Source of the DNA: Sapria himalayana
Taxonomy: Eukaryota > Streptophyta > Magnoliopsida > Malpighiales > Rafflesiaceae
Length of the DNA stretch: 64,000 bases
Direction of reading: 5' to 3'
NCBI GenBank assembly: GCA_029783825.1
Contig: JAREIK010018588.1
Span: 189,501-253,500, forward strand
Made by a program: the position numbers and the translations under genes
Shown: one piece after another, positions 12,006-24,524 of the stretch
Position numbering within the stretch: position 1 is the stretch's first letter
Layout of the letters: every line of letters starts with the position of its first letter
Notes under the pieces: generated by a model
Told to the model about the DNA's origin: nothing
Database searches by the model: none
What the model saw: only the letters and a program-made list of their open reading frames with translations

Positions 12006-12926
12006 TTGTATGTGTATTTGCATGAAAGTGCAAGTGTGTGTGTCATCTAAAGCTATGTGATTATATATACGTACATATAATACTATAGTATATACCTTCA
12101 TATAATACTGCAATATATACTTACATATATACTTTGTATAAATGTACATATATACTAAGTATATATCTACGTATATACTGAGTATATAAGTACATAAAAA
12201 CTAAGTATATATGTTCATATATACTGAATATTTTTGTACGTATATACTCAGTATAAACATACATATATACTACAGTATATACGTATGTATATACTCAGTA
12301 TATACATACTATTATACTGTAGTATATAAGTGCGTATTTACATGGTATATACATACTTTTATACTATAGTATATACGGACGTATATATTGAGTATATACT
12401 TAAGTGAGTGCATATATTTATTTGTAGACATGTATATATTGTCATACGTACACACCCATTTACACACAAACACATTTTTGAATATATAATTGCTTGAGCT
12501 AGTCTGATCATCATCGTGCATTGCTTACTAATGCAGGTAATAAAAGCCATGGATTTTAGATTTTCTCTAAAGTTATGGGATGAAGATATTTTTGGTCGAG
12601 GCTAGCCAGTCATATAGAGGTTGGTCTTAAAAATCTTAGTAATTATGTAGATATGCAATTATCACATGGTACAAATCGAATATATGAGTAAAAAAGTTTT
12701 CTTGCTCTTGGTTCTACAATGATTTGTTTTAATTTTACTAGGGCGTAGGATGATGATGTTGTTGTTGTTGGTGTAGTGTAGTGTAATTCTAGTCTTGAAA
12801 GAATATCGGGTCCCATTTTGGGAGAAGTAGCTCGCCGCCTCATCAAAAACTCACTCAATCTCAAAACGAGTGGTTGGAAGGAAAGTTCATCAGTCGAGCA
12901 TCATCGCACGCACCACTCTTATTATT

Positions 12927-13069
12927 AGCGGCGGTGGCAGCTACGGTGGCGTCAGCGACATCAGCGGCGTCAGCAGCGTCAGTGGTGGCGGTGGCGTCAG
13001 CGGCGGTAGCAGTGGCAGCAGTGGCAACGGTAGTAGTGGCAGCGACACTAGTAGCAACAGCAACAAATG
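12927..13069 (+). repeat. GC-rich GGC/GCN trinucleotide array, unit A1
   Basis: About 140 bp of GGTGGC, GCAGTGGC and GCGTCAGC-type triplets in otherwise very AT-rich DNA. All three + frames stay largely open as Ala/Val, Gly/Ser or similar low complexity, so the ORFs are not evidence of a gene. Confidence 0.85.
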
Positions 13070-13680
13070 TAGTATATACGTACGTATATACTCAGTATAT
13101 ATTATAATACTGTAGTATTTGATGTACATATATATTGAGCATATATGTACTCAGTATATATGTACACATAATAATATAGTTTTTATGTACATATACTACA
13201 GTAATATATGTACGAGTGAAATGCAAGTATATATGTACATATATACTATAGTATTATATATTTATCAAAACATAACTTTTTTTATTTTTTTTGATTTGAT
13301 TGAGTGGTTTAAAATTATTACAGATAAGTTACCGCATTGTTCCCCATAGGAAGCTTTTATAAGTAAAGGCAGTTTACCGTAGACATGATGCACCGTGACT
13401 CGAACACCTTTGTCGCAGCAAACAGTTGGTGATTGGAGGAGCAAAGGGAGACAAAGCAACGGCAATGCATGGATAGATTATACTTTATGCACTATCGATA
13501 CATACATTGATGAATAAGATGTAATAAAATTTTGTTATTTTTTATTTTAATTATGTAAAATATTATATTAGAATAAGTTATTAAATGATATTTTTTATTA
13601 TAAATTATCATTTATAGTTTCTATTTTTATTCAATTTAATATATTAATATTAAATTAATTAATTAAATTTTTGTTTAAGA

Positions 13681-15800
13681 TGTATGACAATCAACTTTAA
13701 TTTGTTTTTGTTCATGTCTATAATAACTATTTTTATATATCTATAAATATGTATGTGTGTCCCTAAATTTTTTATGTAGAGTTTTAGCCTATCATTGGTA
13801 TGTAAAAGCATTGGCTGGTCCTCCATGAAGCTGGGAATAACACCTTAGCTTCAAAAGTTGTGAGATGAACCAAAAAAATTAATTCAACCCAAATGCAGAT
13901 TTGTTCTTTACACACTTATTTGTGCAGATTTGCACTGCCACAATTTAGATCTGTGTTGTCATAGTTCAAATCTGAGGCTGCTTGTTATTGGTTATTGGTT
14001 TGGAAATATAGTATGTTATTCTCCATGTGTAGGTGTAACAATGTTCTTTATATGTGTGGAGTACCAGAGGAAAAAGAACTAGAAATGCTGATCATGCGTG
14101 AAAGACCTTTATAGGTGTTTTTTAAGTCCTAGATTATTTTTTTTGTCTTTGATGCTATGTGTATTTGCATTAAAGTACAAGTGTGTCTATCTTCCATGGC
14201 TATATGAGTATATATATGTACATATATTACTATAGTATATACGTACGTATATACTTGGTATAGATGTATGTATATACTGAGTATATATCTACGTATATAT
14301 TGAGTATATAAGTATGTATATACCAAGTATATATGTTCATTACATTGAGTATATTTGTATGTATATACTCATTATATACATACATATATACTGTAATATA
14401 TATGTATGTATATACTCGGTATATAAGAACTTTTATACTTTAGTATATACGTACGTATATACTCAGTATATATGTACTTTTATACTATAGTATATACGTA
14501 CGTATATACCGAGTATATACATAAGTGGGTGCATATATTTATTTGTAGACATGTATATATTATCATACATACACACCCATTTACACACAGAGACAATTTT
14601 GAATATATAATTGCTCAGGCTAGTCTGGTTATCATTGTGAGTTGCTTACAGATGCACGTAATAAAAGTCATGGATATTAGATTTTTTCTAAAGCTGTGGG
14701 ATGAAGATATTTAATGTCTTGGCCAACCAGGTAGATAGAGGATGGTCTTAAAAATCTTAGTGATTGTATTGATATGCAAGTATCACATGGTACAAGCGAA
14801 CATATGAGTAAATAAGTTTTCTTGCTCTTGGTACTGTCATGATTGGTTCTAATTGTACATAAGCTTAGGATGATGATGATGATGCTCGTGTAGTGTCGTG
14901 TAATTCTGGTCCAGGAGGAATATCAGGTCCTATTTTTGGAGATGAAGTGGCAGTGGCGGTTGTAGTGGCGGCAGCAGTGGCATCAGCGGTGGCAGCAATA
15001 GCGGCGGCATCAGCTGTGGCAGCAGTGGCAGCAACGACAGTAGCAGCAGCATCATCGACAATGGTAGCAGTAGTGGTAGCGGTAATGGTAGCAGTGAAAG
15101 GAGTGGTAGTGCCAATAGTGGTAGGAGCGTAGTGGCAGTAGTGGCAGGAGCAGCAGTGGCAGCGGTAGTAGTGGCAATAGTAGCAACCAATGTGGTATAT
15201 ACTTACATATATACTCAATATATACATACATATAATACTATAGTATTTTTTGTACATATATACTGAGTATATTTGTGCTCAATATATATGTGCACATAAT
15301 ACTATAGTTTTTATGTACATATACTGTAGTAATATATGTACGAGTGAAATGCTAGTATATATGTACGTATATACTATAGTATTATATATTTATCAAAACA
15401 TAACTTTTATTTATTTTGATTTGATTGTGATTTAAATATCTTACAAATATGATACCGCATTGTTCCACATACAAAGCTTGTATATGTAAAGGGTTTTTTC
15501 GCTAAACATGACATGCCGTGACTCGGATAGTTTTGTCGCAGTAGAAAAATCGTAATCAAATGAGCAGAGGGAGAGAAAGAAACATCAATGCGTGGATAGA
15601 TTATACTTTATGTACTATCAGTAGATACATTGATAAATAAGATATAATAAGATTTTTTTATTTTTTTGTTTTAATTATGTAAAATATTATATTAGAATAA
15701 GTTATAAATGATTTTATTTTTTGTTAATTATAAATTATCATTTATAGTATCTGTTTTTATTCAATTTAATATAAAAATTTTAAATTATTTAATTAAAAAA
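13681..15800 (+). repeat. 3' repeat unit A2 (~2.1 kb)
   Basis: Second unit, with the same order as A1: head at 13681, module 13780-14215, palindromic tract 14215-14525, segment 14525-14935, GCN array 14940-15185, second palindromic tract 15190-15395, and tail to about 15800. It is joined directly to the subterminal repeat block. The cysteine-rich frame is interrupted by a stop in this copy. Confidence 0.8.
14940..15185 (+). repeat. GC-rich GCN array, unit A2
   Basis: About 245 bp of GCAGTGGCAGC, GTAGTGGC and GCGGC-type triplets. Reads as Ala/Val on + (14893-15132) and as Ala/Thr or Leu/Pro on the minus strand. Low complexity; no domain. Confidence 0.85.
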
Positions 15801-15839
15801 TTTTATAATAAATTAAATTCTGAAACTAGTTTCGAAATT

Positions 15840-16308
15840 AAAATAACTAAAGAAAATCCCCTCGCTAATTTAACAAATTTTCCCTTGCTAATTTCGCTAG
15901 AGAAAATTCCCTTACAAAATTAGCAAGAAAAAAATCCCTTTCTAAATTAGCTAGGGAAAATTCCCTAGCTAATTTAGCAAGGGATTTTTTCCATAGCTAA
16001 ATTTATTTTGCTAGGAACTATTTCATTCACTAATATTTAGCGAAGAGCACCTTAGTTTGGGAAAGCTTTCATCGTTATATCTATTTAGCAATGGAAACTC
16101 TCATTTAGCTTCCTAATATAACTGGAAATTATTTTTTTTAGCTATGGATTTTTTTGTTGCTGAATTATTAGCTAGGGATACTTTCTCTCGTTATATTTTA
16201 CCGACAAGCACTTTAGATTGGGAATGGTTCTATCATTTATCCATCGCTAAATCCTGTTTAGCAATGTAAAACCTTATTTAGCTAGGGATTTGTTCCTACT
16301 ATATGGCA
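15840..16308 (+). repeat. 3' subterminal repeats of element A
   Basis: Clustered short motifs in both orientations: TAGCTAGGGA, TCCCTAGCTAA, TTTAGCAAGGGA and TTAGCGA. The same motif set lies inside the ends of B and C. In En/Spm-type elements subterminal arrays are binding sites for element-encoded proteins, which is the likely role here. Confidence 0.85.
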
Positions 16309-16322
16309 TTTTTATTTTAGTG
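16309..16322 (+). repeat. Degenerate 3' terminus of CACTA A
   Basis: Reads TTTTATTTTAGTG where the intact ends of B and C read TTTTTCTTGTAGTG. The upstream TATATGGCATT matches TATATGGGATT before the terminus of C, which fixes the alignment. The mutated inverted repeat suggests this end is no longer mobile. Confidence 0.75.
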
Positions 16323-18244
16323 TTATTCTTCTTTATCTTCTTATACTTCTTATTCTTAAAATTCTTCTTATTATTCTTATTCTTCTAATTCTTCTTATTA
16401 TTCTTATTCTTCTTTTCTTCTTATACTTATCATTCTTATTATTCTTCATTTTCTTTTTATACTTCTTATTCTTTTAATTCTTCTTATTCTACTTATTCTT
16501 CTTATTCATTTATTATTCTTATTTGTATTATTTTTCTTATACATATTATTCTTGTTATTATTCTCATTCTTCTTATTCTTTTTATTTTTTTATTCTTTTT
16601 ATTCTTCTTAATATTTTCATTTTCTTCTTATTATTCTATTTCTACTTATTCTTCTTAGTCTTTTTACTTCTAAGTCTTCTAATTCTTTTTATTCTACTTA
16701 TTCTTCTATTTCTTCATATTTTTCATATTCTTCTTATTTTTGTTATTCTTCTTATTCTTTTTATTCTTCTTATACTTAATATTCTTTTTTTTCTTCTTAT
16801 ACTTAATATTCTTTTTTATTCTTCTTATTTTTATAATTCTTCTTATTCATTTTATTATTCTTATTATTCTTATTATTCTTATTTTTCTCATTTTTCTTAT
16901 TCTACTTATTCTAATTATTCTTGAAATTCTTCTTTTTCTTTTTTTCTTCATATTCAATTTATTCTACTTATTCATCTTATTCTTCTTATATTTCTTATTT
17001 TTATTATTCTTCTTATACTTCTTATTTTTATTATACTTTTTATTCTTCCTAATCTAAATATTCTTTTTATTCTTATTATTCTAATTTTTCATCATATACT
17101 TCATTTTCATTTTATTTTTATTATTCATCATAGTCTACTTATTCTTCATATTTTTTTTATTCTTCTTATTTTTCATATTCTTCTTATTCATTTTATTATT
17201 CTTATTCATCTATTTATTCTTATTCATCTTTTTATTCTTATTCTTTTTATTTTTTTTATTCTTTTTATTCTTCTTATTCTTCTTATTCTTCTTATTCTTC
17301 CTATTCTTCGTATTCTTCTTATTCTACTCATTCTTCTTATTCTACTTATTCTTCTTATTCTTCTTATTCTTCTTATTCTTCTTATTCTTCTTATTCTTCT
17401 TATTCTTCTTATTTTTCTTATTCTTCTTATTCTTCTTATTATTCTTCTAATCATTTTTTCCTTCTTTTTCTTCTTATCACCCCTACTCTTTTTATTCTCA
17501 TTCTTTTTATTATTCTTATTATTCTTATTATTCTTATTATTCTTATTATTCTTATTCTTCTTATTATTCTTCGTATTCTTTTTATTCTTATTAATCTTCT
17601 TATTATTCTTATTCTTATTATTTTTCTTATTTTTCTTATCCTCTTATTCTCCTAATTTTTTTATTAGTCTTATTCTTCTTACTCTTCTTATTCATCTTAT
17701 TCTTCTTATTCGTATTATTTTTCTTATTCTTTTTATTATTCTTATTATTTTTATTATTCTTATTCTTCTTATTCTTCTTATTCTTCTTATTCTTCTTATT
17801 CTGTTTATTCTTCTTATTCTTTTTTCCTTCTTACTATTCTTATACTTTTTATTTGACATATTCTTCATATTTTTTTTATTCTTCTTTTTCTACTAATAGT
17901 TCTATAACTTATTTTTGTATTTATTTTTCTTAATCTTCATATTTTTATTATTCTTTTTATTCATCATTTTTCTTCTTATATTACTTATTTTTATTATTCT
18001 TCTTATACTTATTATTATAATTATTATTATTCTTATTATTCTTATTCTTCTTATTTTTAATATTCACCTATTTCTTCTTTTTTTAATCTTCTTATTCTTC
18101 TTATTTTTATTATTATTCTTATTCTACTTATTATTCATATTTTTTTTATTCTTCATATTCTTCTAAATATTCTTATTTTTCTTAATCTTCTTATTCTTCT
18201 TATTCTTCTTATTCTTCTTATTCTTCTTATTCTTATTATTCTTA

Positions 18245-20500
18245 TTATTCTTCTTATTCAACTTATTTATCTTATTCTTCTTATTTTTATTTTTATTATT
18301 TTTCTTATATATCTTTTTTATATTCATATTATTATTATTATTATTATTAAACTTATTTTTCTTATTCTTTTTTTTTCTTGTTATTATTCTATTTCTTTTT
18401 ATTCTTCTTATTCTTCTTATTCTTCTTATTAATATTTTTCTTGGTTTTCTAGTTATTATTCATATTCTTCTTATTTTTCTTATTATTATTTTTTTTATAA
18501 TTCTTCATCTTCTTATTCTTCTTATTCTTTTTATTCTTCTTATACTTCTTATTTTTCTTATTTTTATTATTCTTCTTATTTTTTCTTATTCTTCTAATTC
18601 TTCTTATTCTTAATATTCTTTTTATTCTTTTTATTATTTATATTCTTATTAATCTTTTTATTCTTCTTATTTTTCTTATTCTTCTTATTATACTTATTCT
18701 TTAAATTCTTTTTTTGCTTTTTTTTCATTTTAGTCTACGTATTCTTCTTATATTTTTTATTTTTTTTCTTCTTATACTTCTTATTTTTATTATCCTTCTA
18801 TTCTTCTTAATTTAATTATTATTTTTATTGTTCTTATTCTTCTTATTCTTCTTATTCTAATTTTTTTTATATTCTTTATGTTTATTTTATTCTTCTTATT
18901 CATCTTATTCTACTTATTCCTCATATTTTTTTTATTTTTCTTATTTTTCTTATTCTTCTTTTTCTTCTTATATTCTTATTCTTCTTATTCTTCTTATTCT
19001 TATTATTTTTCTAAATCTTTTTATTCTTCTTATTATTCTTATTCTTCTTATTCTTCTTATTTTTCATTTTCTTCTTATTCTTAGTATTTTTCATTTTCTT
19101 CTTATTCTTCTTATTCTTCTTATTCTTCTTTTTTTCTTCTTATTCTTCTAATTCTTTTTCTTATTCTTCTTATTCTTCTTATTCTTCTTCTTATTCTTCT
19201 TATTCTTCTAATTCTTCTTCTTATTCTTCTTATTCTTCTTATTCTTCTTCTTATTCTTCTAATTCTTCTTCTTATTCTTCTTATTCTTCTTATTCTTCTT
19301 ATTCTTCTTCTTATTCTTATTATTCTTCTAATTCTTCTTCTTATTCTTCTTATTCTTCTCATTCTTCTTTAACTACATATTCTTCTTATTCATCTTATTT
19401 TTTTTTATTCTTATTCTTTTTATTCTTATTATTCTCATTATTCTTATTAACCTTTTTATCCTTCTTATTCTTCTTATTTTTTTTATTCTTTATACTCTTC
19501 TTATTTTTTTATTAGTCTTATTCTTCTTTTGTTTTTATTCTATTTATTCTTCGTATTCTTCTTATTTTTATTATTCTTCTTATTTTTTTTATTTTTCTTA
19601 TTCTTCTTTTTCTTATTATTCTTATTATTCTACTTATTCTTCTTATTCTTATTAGTCTTCTTATTTTTTTATTTTTATTATCTTTATTATTCTTTTTATT
19701 CTTTTTATTCTTTTTATTCTTTTTATTCTTTTTATTCTTTTTATTCTTTTTATTCTTTTTATTCTTTTTATTCTTTTTATTCTTTTTTTTATTCTTCTTA
19801 CTATTCTTAATATTCCTTTTCTTTTTCTTTTTCATTTTCTTCATGTTTTTATTATTCTTCTTATTCTTTTTTTTCTTCTTATTCTTCTATAAATTATTTT
19901 TGTTTTTATTATTCTTATTCTTCATATTTTTATTATACTTCTTATTCATCTTTTTTCTTCTTATATTACTTGTTTTTTTATTCTTTTTATTTTTCTTATT
20001 ATTTTTACTATTCTTATTCTTTTTATTATTCTTATTTTTTTTATTCAACACAGTCTTCTTATTTTTTTTTATTCTTCTTTTCTTCTTATTTTTCTTATTT
20101 TTCTAATTATTCTTATTCTAATTATTATTCATATTTATTTATTCTTTGTATTCTTATAAATATTATTATTCTTCTTAATCTTCATATTCTTCTTATTCTT
20201 CTTATTCTTTTTATTCTTCTTATTCTTTTTATTCTTCTTATTCTTTTTATTCTTCTTATTCTTCTTATTCAACTTATTTATCTTATTCTTCTTATTTTTA
20301 TTTTTCTTATTTTTCTTATATATCTTTTTTATATTCATATTATTATTATTATTATTAAACTTATTTTTCTTATTCTTTTTTTTTCTTATTATTATTCTAT
20401 TTGTTCTTATTCTTCTTATTAATATTTTTCTTGGTTTTCTAGTTATTCTTCATATTCTTCTTATTTATCTTATTTTTCTTATTAATATTGTTATTTTTTT
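18245..20500 (+). repeat. ~2.0-kb higher-order duplication inside TTA/TTC block
   Basis: Rare interrupting words recur in order. TTATTCAACTTATTTATC occurs near 18255 and 20266, and TTCTTGGTTTTCTAGTTATT near 18437 and 20432. AGTCTACGTATTCTT occurs near 18732 and 20766, and CTTTATGTTTATTTTATTC follows near 18875 and 20902. Offsets are 2011-2034 bp, so at least one ~2-kb segment was duplicated after the array had degenerated. Confidence 0.75.
19687..19790 (+). repeat. Homogeneous (TTTTTATTC)n run
   Basis: About eleven nearly perfect 9-bp units, much more regular than the surrounding array. This indicates a recent local expansion. Confidence 0.85.
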
Positions 20501-21590
20501 TATAATTCTTCATCTTCTTATTCTTCGTATTCTTTTTATTCTTCTTATACTTCTTATTTTTCTTATTCTTATTATTCTTATTATTCTTATTATTCTTCTT
20601 ATTATTCTTATTATTCTTATTCTTCTAATTCTTCTAATTCTTAATATTCTTTTTATTCTTTTTATTCTTTATATTCATATTAATCTTTTTATTCTTCTTA
20701 TTTTTCTTATTCTTCTTATTATACTTATTCTTTAAATTCTTTTTTTTTTTCTTTTTTTTCATTATAGTCTACGTATTCTTCATATATTTCGTATTTTTTT
20801 TTCTTCTTATACTTCTTATTTTTATTATCCTTCTATTCTTCTTAATTTAATTATTATTTTTATTCTTCTTATTCTTCTTATTCAAATTTTTTTTCATATT
20901 CTTTATGTTTATTTTATTCTTCTTATTCATCTTATTCTACTTATTCCTCATATTTTTTAAATTTTTCTTATTTTTATTATTCTTCATATTCTTCTTTTTC
21001 TTCTTATCTTCTTATTCTACTTATTCTTATAATTTTTCTAAATCTTTTTATTCTTCTTATTACTCTTATTCTTCTTATTCTTCTTATTCTTCTTATTCTT
21101 CTTCTTATTCTTCTTCTTATTCTTCTTATTCTTCTTATTCTTCCTATTCTTCTTCTTATTCTTCTTATTCTTCGTATTCTTCTTCTTATTCTTCTTATTC
21201 TTATTATTATTATTATTATTATTTTTCATATTATTCTTATTCATCATATTTTTCTTATTCTTCTTATTATACTTATTCTTCGAAATCTTCTATTTCTTTT
21301 TTTTCTTCATATTCTACTTATTCTTAATTTTGAACTTTTTCTTCTTATACTTCTTATTTTTATTATTCTTCTTAATCTTCTTAATTTAATTATTCTTTTT
21401 ATTCTTTTTATTCTCCTTATTCTAATCTATCTTCTTATTCTTCATGTTCAATTAATTATTTTATCCATCTTATTCTACTTATTCTTCAAATTTTTTTTAT
21501 TCTTCTTATTTTTTTATTCTCCCAATCTTATTTTTCTTATTATTATTATTATTATTATTATTATTCTTCTTCTTCTTCTTATTCTTCTTA

Positions 21591-21790
21591 TTTTTGTTAC
21601 TCTTATTATTCTTAGTATTCTTGTTATTTTTTTTTATTCTTATTATTTTTTATATTCTTTTTATGTTTCATATTCTTCTTATTCTTCTTATTTTTGTTAC
21701 TCTTATTATTCTTAATATACTTGTTATTTTTGTTATTCTTATTATTTTTTATATTCTTTTTATGTTTCATATTCATCTTATTCTTCTTAT
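21591..21790 (+). repeat. 100-bp tandem duplication
   Basis: The word TTTTTGTTACTCTTATTATT starts at 21591 and again at 21691, exactly 100 bp apart. Both copies end with TTTTTATGTTTCATATTC. There are few mismatches. Confidence 0.85.
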
Positions 21791-22194
21791 TCATTTTATT
21801 ATTTTTATTCTTGTTATTTTTCTTATTCTTATTATTTTTATTATTCTTCTTATTAATTCTTGTTTTTCTTTTTAATCATCTTATTCTTATTATTTTTATA
21901 TTTCTTCATAATCTTTTTATTCTTCTTAATTTAATTATTTTTATTATTTTTTTATTCTTCAAATTCTTCATATTCTTGTTATTCTTCTTATTCTTATTAT
22001 TCTTATTATTCTTCTTATTCTCCTTATTCTATTTATTCTTCTTATTCTTCTTATTCTTCTTAATTTTTTTATTCATTTTTCTTATTATTCTTCTAATTAT
22101 TATTTTTGTCTTATTCTTAATATTCTCTGATTCATCTTATTCTTCTTTAATTATTTATTATTTTTATTCGTTTTTTTCTTTTTTTCTTCATTTA

Positions 22195-22270
22195 CTTCCT
22201 TTTCTTCCATTTCTTCCCTTTCTTCCCTTTCTTCCCTTTCTTCCCTTTCTTTCTTTTCTTCATTTTCTTC
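22195..22270 (+). repeat. (CTTCCCTTT)n pure polypyrimidine run
   Basis: About eight 9-bp units of C and T only, the most C-rich part of the block. Confidence 0.85.
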
Positions 22271-22704
22271 ATTTTCTTCTTATTCTACTTATTCTTCTAA
22301 TTCTTCTTATTCATCTTATTAATCTTATTCTTCTTTTTCTTCTTTTTATTCATATTATTCTTATTATTCTTATTCTTCTTTTTATTTCTATTATTCTTAT
22401 TCTTCTTATTCTTCTTATTATTCTTATTATTCTTATTCTCTTTATTCTTCTTATTAATCTTATTTTTCTTATCCTTCTTATTCTTTTTATTATTCGTATT
22501 CTGCTTATTCTTATTATTCTTCTTTTTTTTTATTTTTTTTCTTCTTAATCTTTATATTCTCTAATTCTTCTTATTCTTCTTTTATTATTTATTATTCATA
22601 TTCTTCTTATTCATATTATTCTTTTTTTTCTTCATTTTTTTCTTTTTTTTATTTTACTTATTTTTCTAATTATTTTGATTCATCTTATTATTTTTATTCT
22701 TATT

Positions 22705-22802
22705 TTTCTTATTTTTCTTCTTTTTCTTCTTTTTCTTCTTTTTCTTCTTTTTCTTCTTTTTCTTCTTTTTCTTCTTTTTCTTCTTTTTCTTCTTTTTCTT
22801 TC
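22705..22802 (+). repeat. (TTTTTCTTC)n pure polypyrimidine run
   Basis: About eleven near-identical 9-bp units without A or G, giving a ~100-bp homopurine/homopyrimidine tract. Confidence 0.9.
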
Positions 22803-24465
22803 TAGTATTCTAATAATTCTTATTCTTATTATTCTTATTATTCTTTTTATTCTTATTAACTTCTTATTTTTCATATTTTTCTTATTCTTCTTATTCTTCT
22901 TATTATTCTTATACTTCTTATTCTTCTTATTTTTCTTATTATTATTATTTTTCTTATTATTCTTATTCTATTTATTCTTCTTATTCTTCTAATTATTTTT
23001 ATTCTTCTTATCTATTTTAATCTTCTTATTCTTATGGTATTCATCTATTTCTTAATTTTTTATTATTCTTTTTTTTCTTATTCTTCTTTTTCTAATTATA
23101 TTTATTATTATTCTAATTCTTATTAATCTTTTTCTTATTCTTATTCTTCTTATTATTCTTATTAATTTTTTTCTTTTTATTATTCTTTTTATAGTTATTC
23201 TACATATTCTTCTAATTTTTCTTATTCTTGTTAGTCATCTTATTTATATATCTATATATCTATATATCTATATATCAATCTATCTATCTATCTAGCAATT
23301 TGGCAATCTGGATATGTGTATATTTATATATCTATCTATCTGTCTATCTATCTATCTGTCTATGTGTCTAACTTTCTTACTTTATATCTAGCTATATGTT
23401 TATCTGTCTATTTGTTTATCTATCAATTTTCTAACTATCTATCTATCTGGCTATCTTTCTACTATCTATCTATTTGTCTATTTTTACTATTTTTCTATCT
23501 ATTTACTATCATTCTATCTCTATCTCTGTTTGTCTATCTGTAAATATGTCCATTAAGACTATCCATCTATTTGTCTAACTATCTGTATATATATATATAT
23601 ATATCAATCTATCAATATGTCTATCTCTCTTGATGTCACACTATCTATCTATTTATCTATCTATCTATATGTCTATCTGTCTATCTATATATCTGTCATT
23701 CTGTCTATTTGTCTATTTGTCTATCTATCTATCTATCTAATTGTCAATATGTCTTTCTATATATCTATCTATCTATTTGTCTATCTCTCTTTAGTCTATT
23801 TGTCTATCAATCAATCTATTTATCTATCTATCTATCTTTCTTTGTTTCTTTATACATGTCTATCTTTCTATCTGTAAATCTCTATTTCTATCTATCTATA
23901 TGTATATATATATATCTATCAATCTAATTGTCTATATGCCTTTTTGACAATTTATTAATATGCCTATCCATCTATATGTCTATCTGTCAATCTGTCTATC
24001 TGTATATTAGACTTTTTGTCTATCTGTCTCTATGAGTATCTATATATATGTCTATCTAAATATTCTCTATATATCTATATGTCTATCTGTATATCTATCA
24101 ATCTACCTATTTGTCAATCTATCTATAAGTCTATATGTATTTATTGTCTATCTATCTGTCTGTCTGTCTGTCAATCTGTCTATCTATCTATTTATCGATC
24201 TTCCATATGTTTAACTATTAATCTATCTTTCTATTTATTAATTTATCTTTTTATTTATCTATCTGTCTAATTCTGTGAATATCTGTTTATTTGTGTTTAT
24301 GTCTATTTATCTATCTATCTATCTATCTCTATATTTTTCTATATGTCTATTTGTTTATATGTATATATGTCTATCTATCTAACTGTGTATCTATCTTTCT
24401 ATATATCTATCTATCTATCTATCTGCAAATTTCTTTATCATGTCTATCTGTTTATTTCTCTATCA

Positions 24466-24468
<3 letters not shown>

Positions 24469-24521
<53 letters not shown>
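24469..24521 (+). repeat. (AT)n run inside TATC block
   Basis: About 26 uninterrupted TA dinucleotides, the longest in the window. Shorter TA runs are at 23587-23603, 27687-27706 and 34026-34044. Confidence 0.9.

Positions 24522-24524
<3 letters not shown>

Larger units (their letters stand above)
11551..13680 (+). repeat. 3' repeat unit A1 (~2.1 kb)
   Basis: First of two direct units. Parts in order: head with ATCAACTTTAATTTGTGTTTG; a module with a short cysteine-rich frame (about 11640-12060); a palindromic ACGT/CAGTATA tract (12060-12400); a segment of unknown role (12400-12900); a GC-rich GCN array (12927-13069); a second palindromic tract (13070-13265); and a conserved tail with GTGACTCGAACACC and a GGAGACAAAGCAACG block. 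Unit A2 repeats this order. Confidence 0.8.
3985..16322 (+). mobile_element. CACTA element A (En/Spm superfamily), 3' part with both genes decayed
   Basis: Layout in order: AT minisatellite, polypyrimidine tract, tnp2 pseudogene, second-gene pseudogene, two ~2.1-kb 3' units, subterminal repeats, and a degenerate terminus ending TTTTAGTG at 16322. Compared with element C the order is identical from here to the 3' end. The 5' CACTA terminus is not found. Either it lies upstream of the window, with 1-3984 internal to the element, or it was lost. The 3' neighbour is the TTA/TTC microsatellite, with no spacer. Confidence 0.8.
16323..23240 (+). repeat. 6.9-kb degenerate TTA/TTC microsatellite
   Basis: Built from ATTCTTCTT-like 9-mers and related TTA, TTC and TTTTTATTC units. 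The + strand is T-rich with C and A and almost no G. Long frames (Leu/Phe, Ser/Tyr on +; Arg/Ile, Lys/Asn on -) are artefacts of the repeat. It starts at the base after the CACTA A terminus and passes into the TATC block near 23240. Longer duplications (2 kb and 100 bp) lie inside. Confidence 0.95.

Noticed and set aside
16523..23000. Many long ORFs (Leu/Phe, Ser/Tyr, Arg/Ile, Lys/Asn), up to 284 codons at 21694-22548
   Set aside because: They are translations of a TTA/TTC array that lacks stop codons in several frames; no domain or codon structure.
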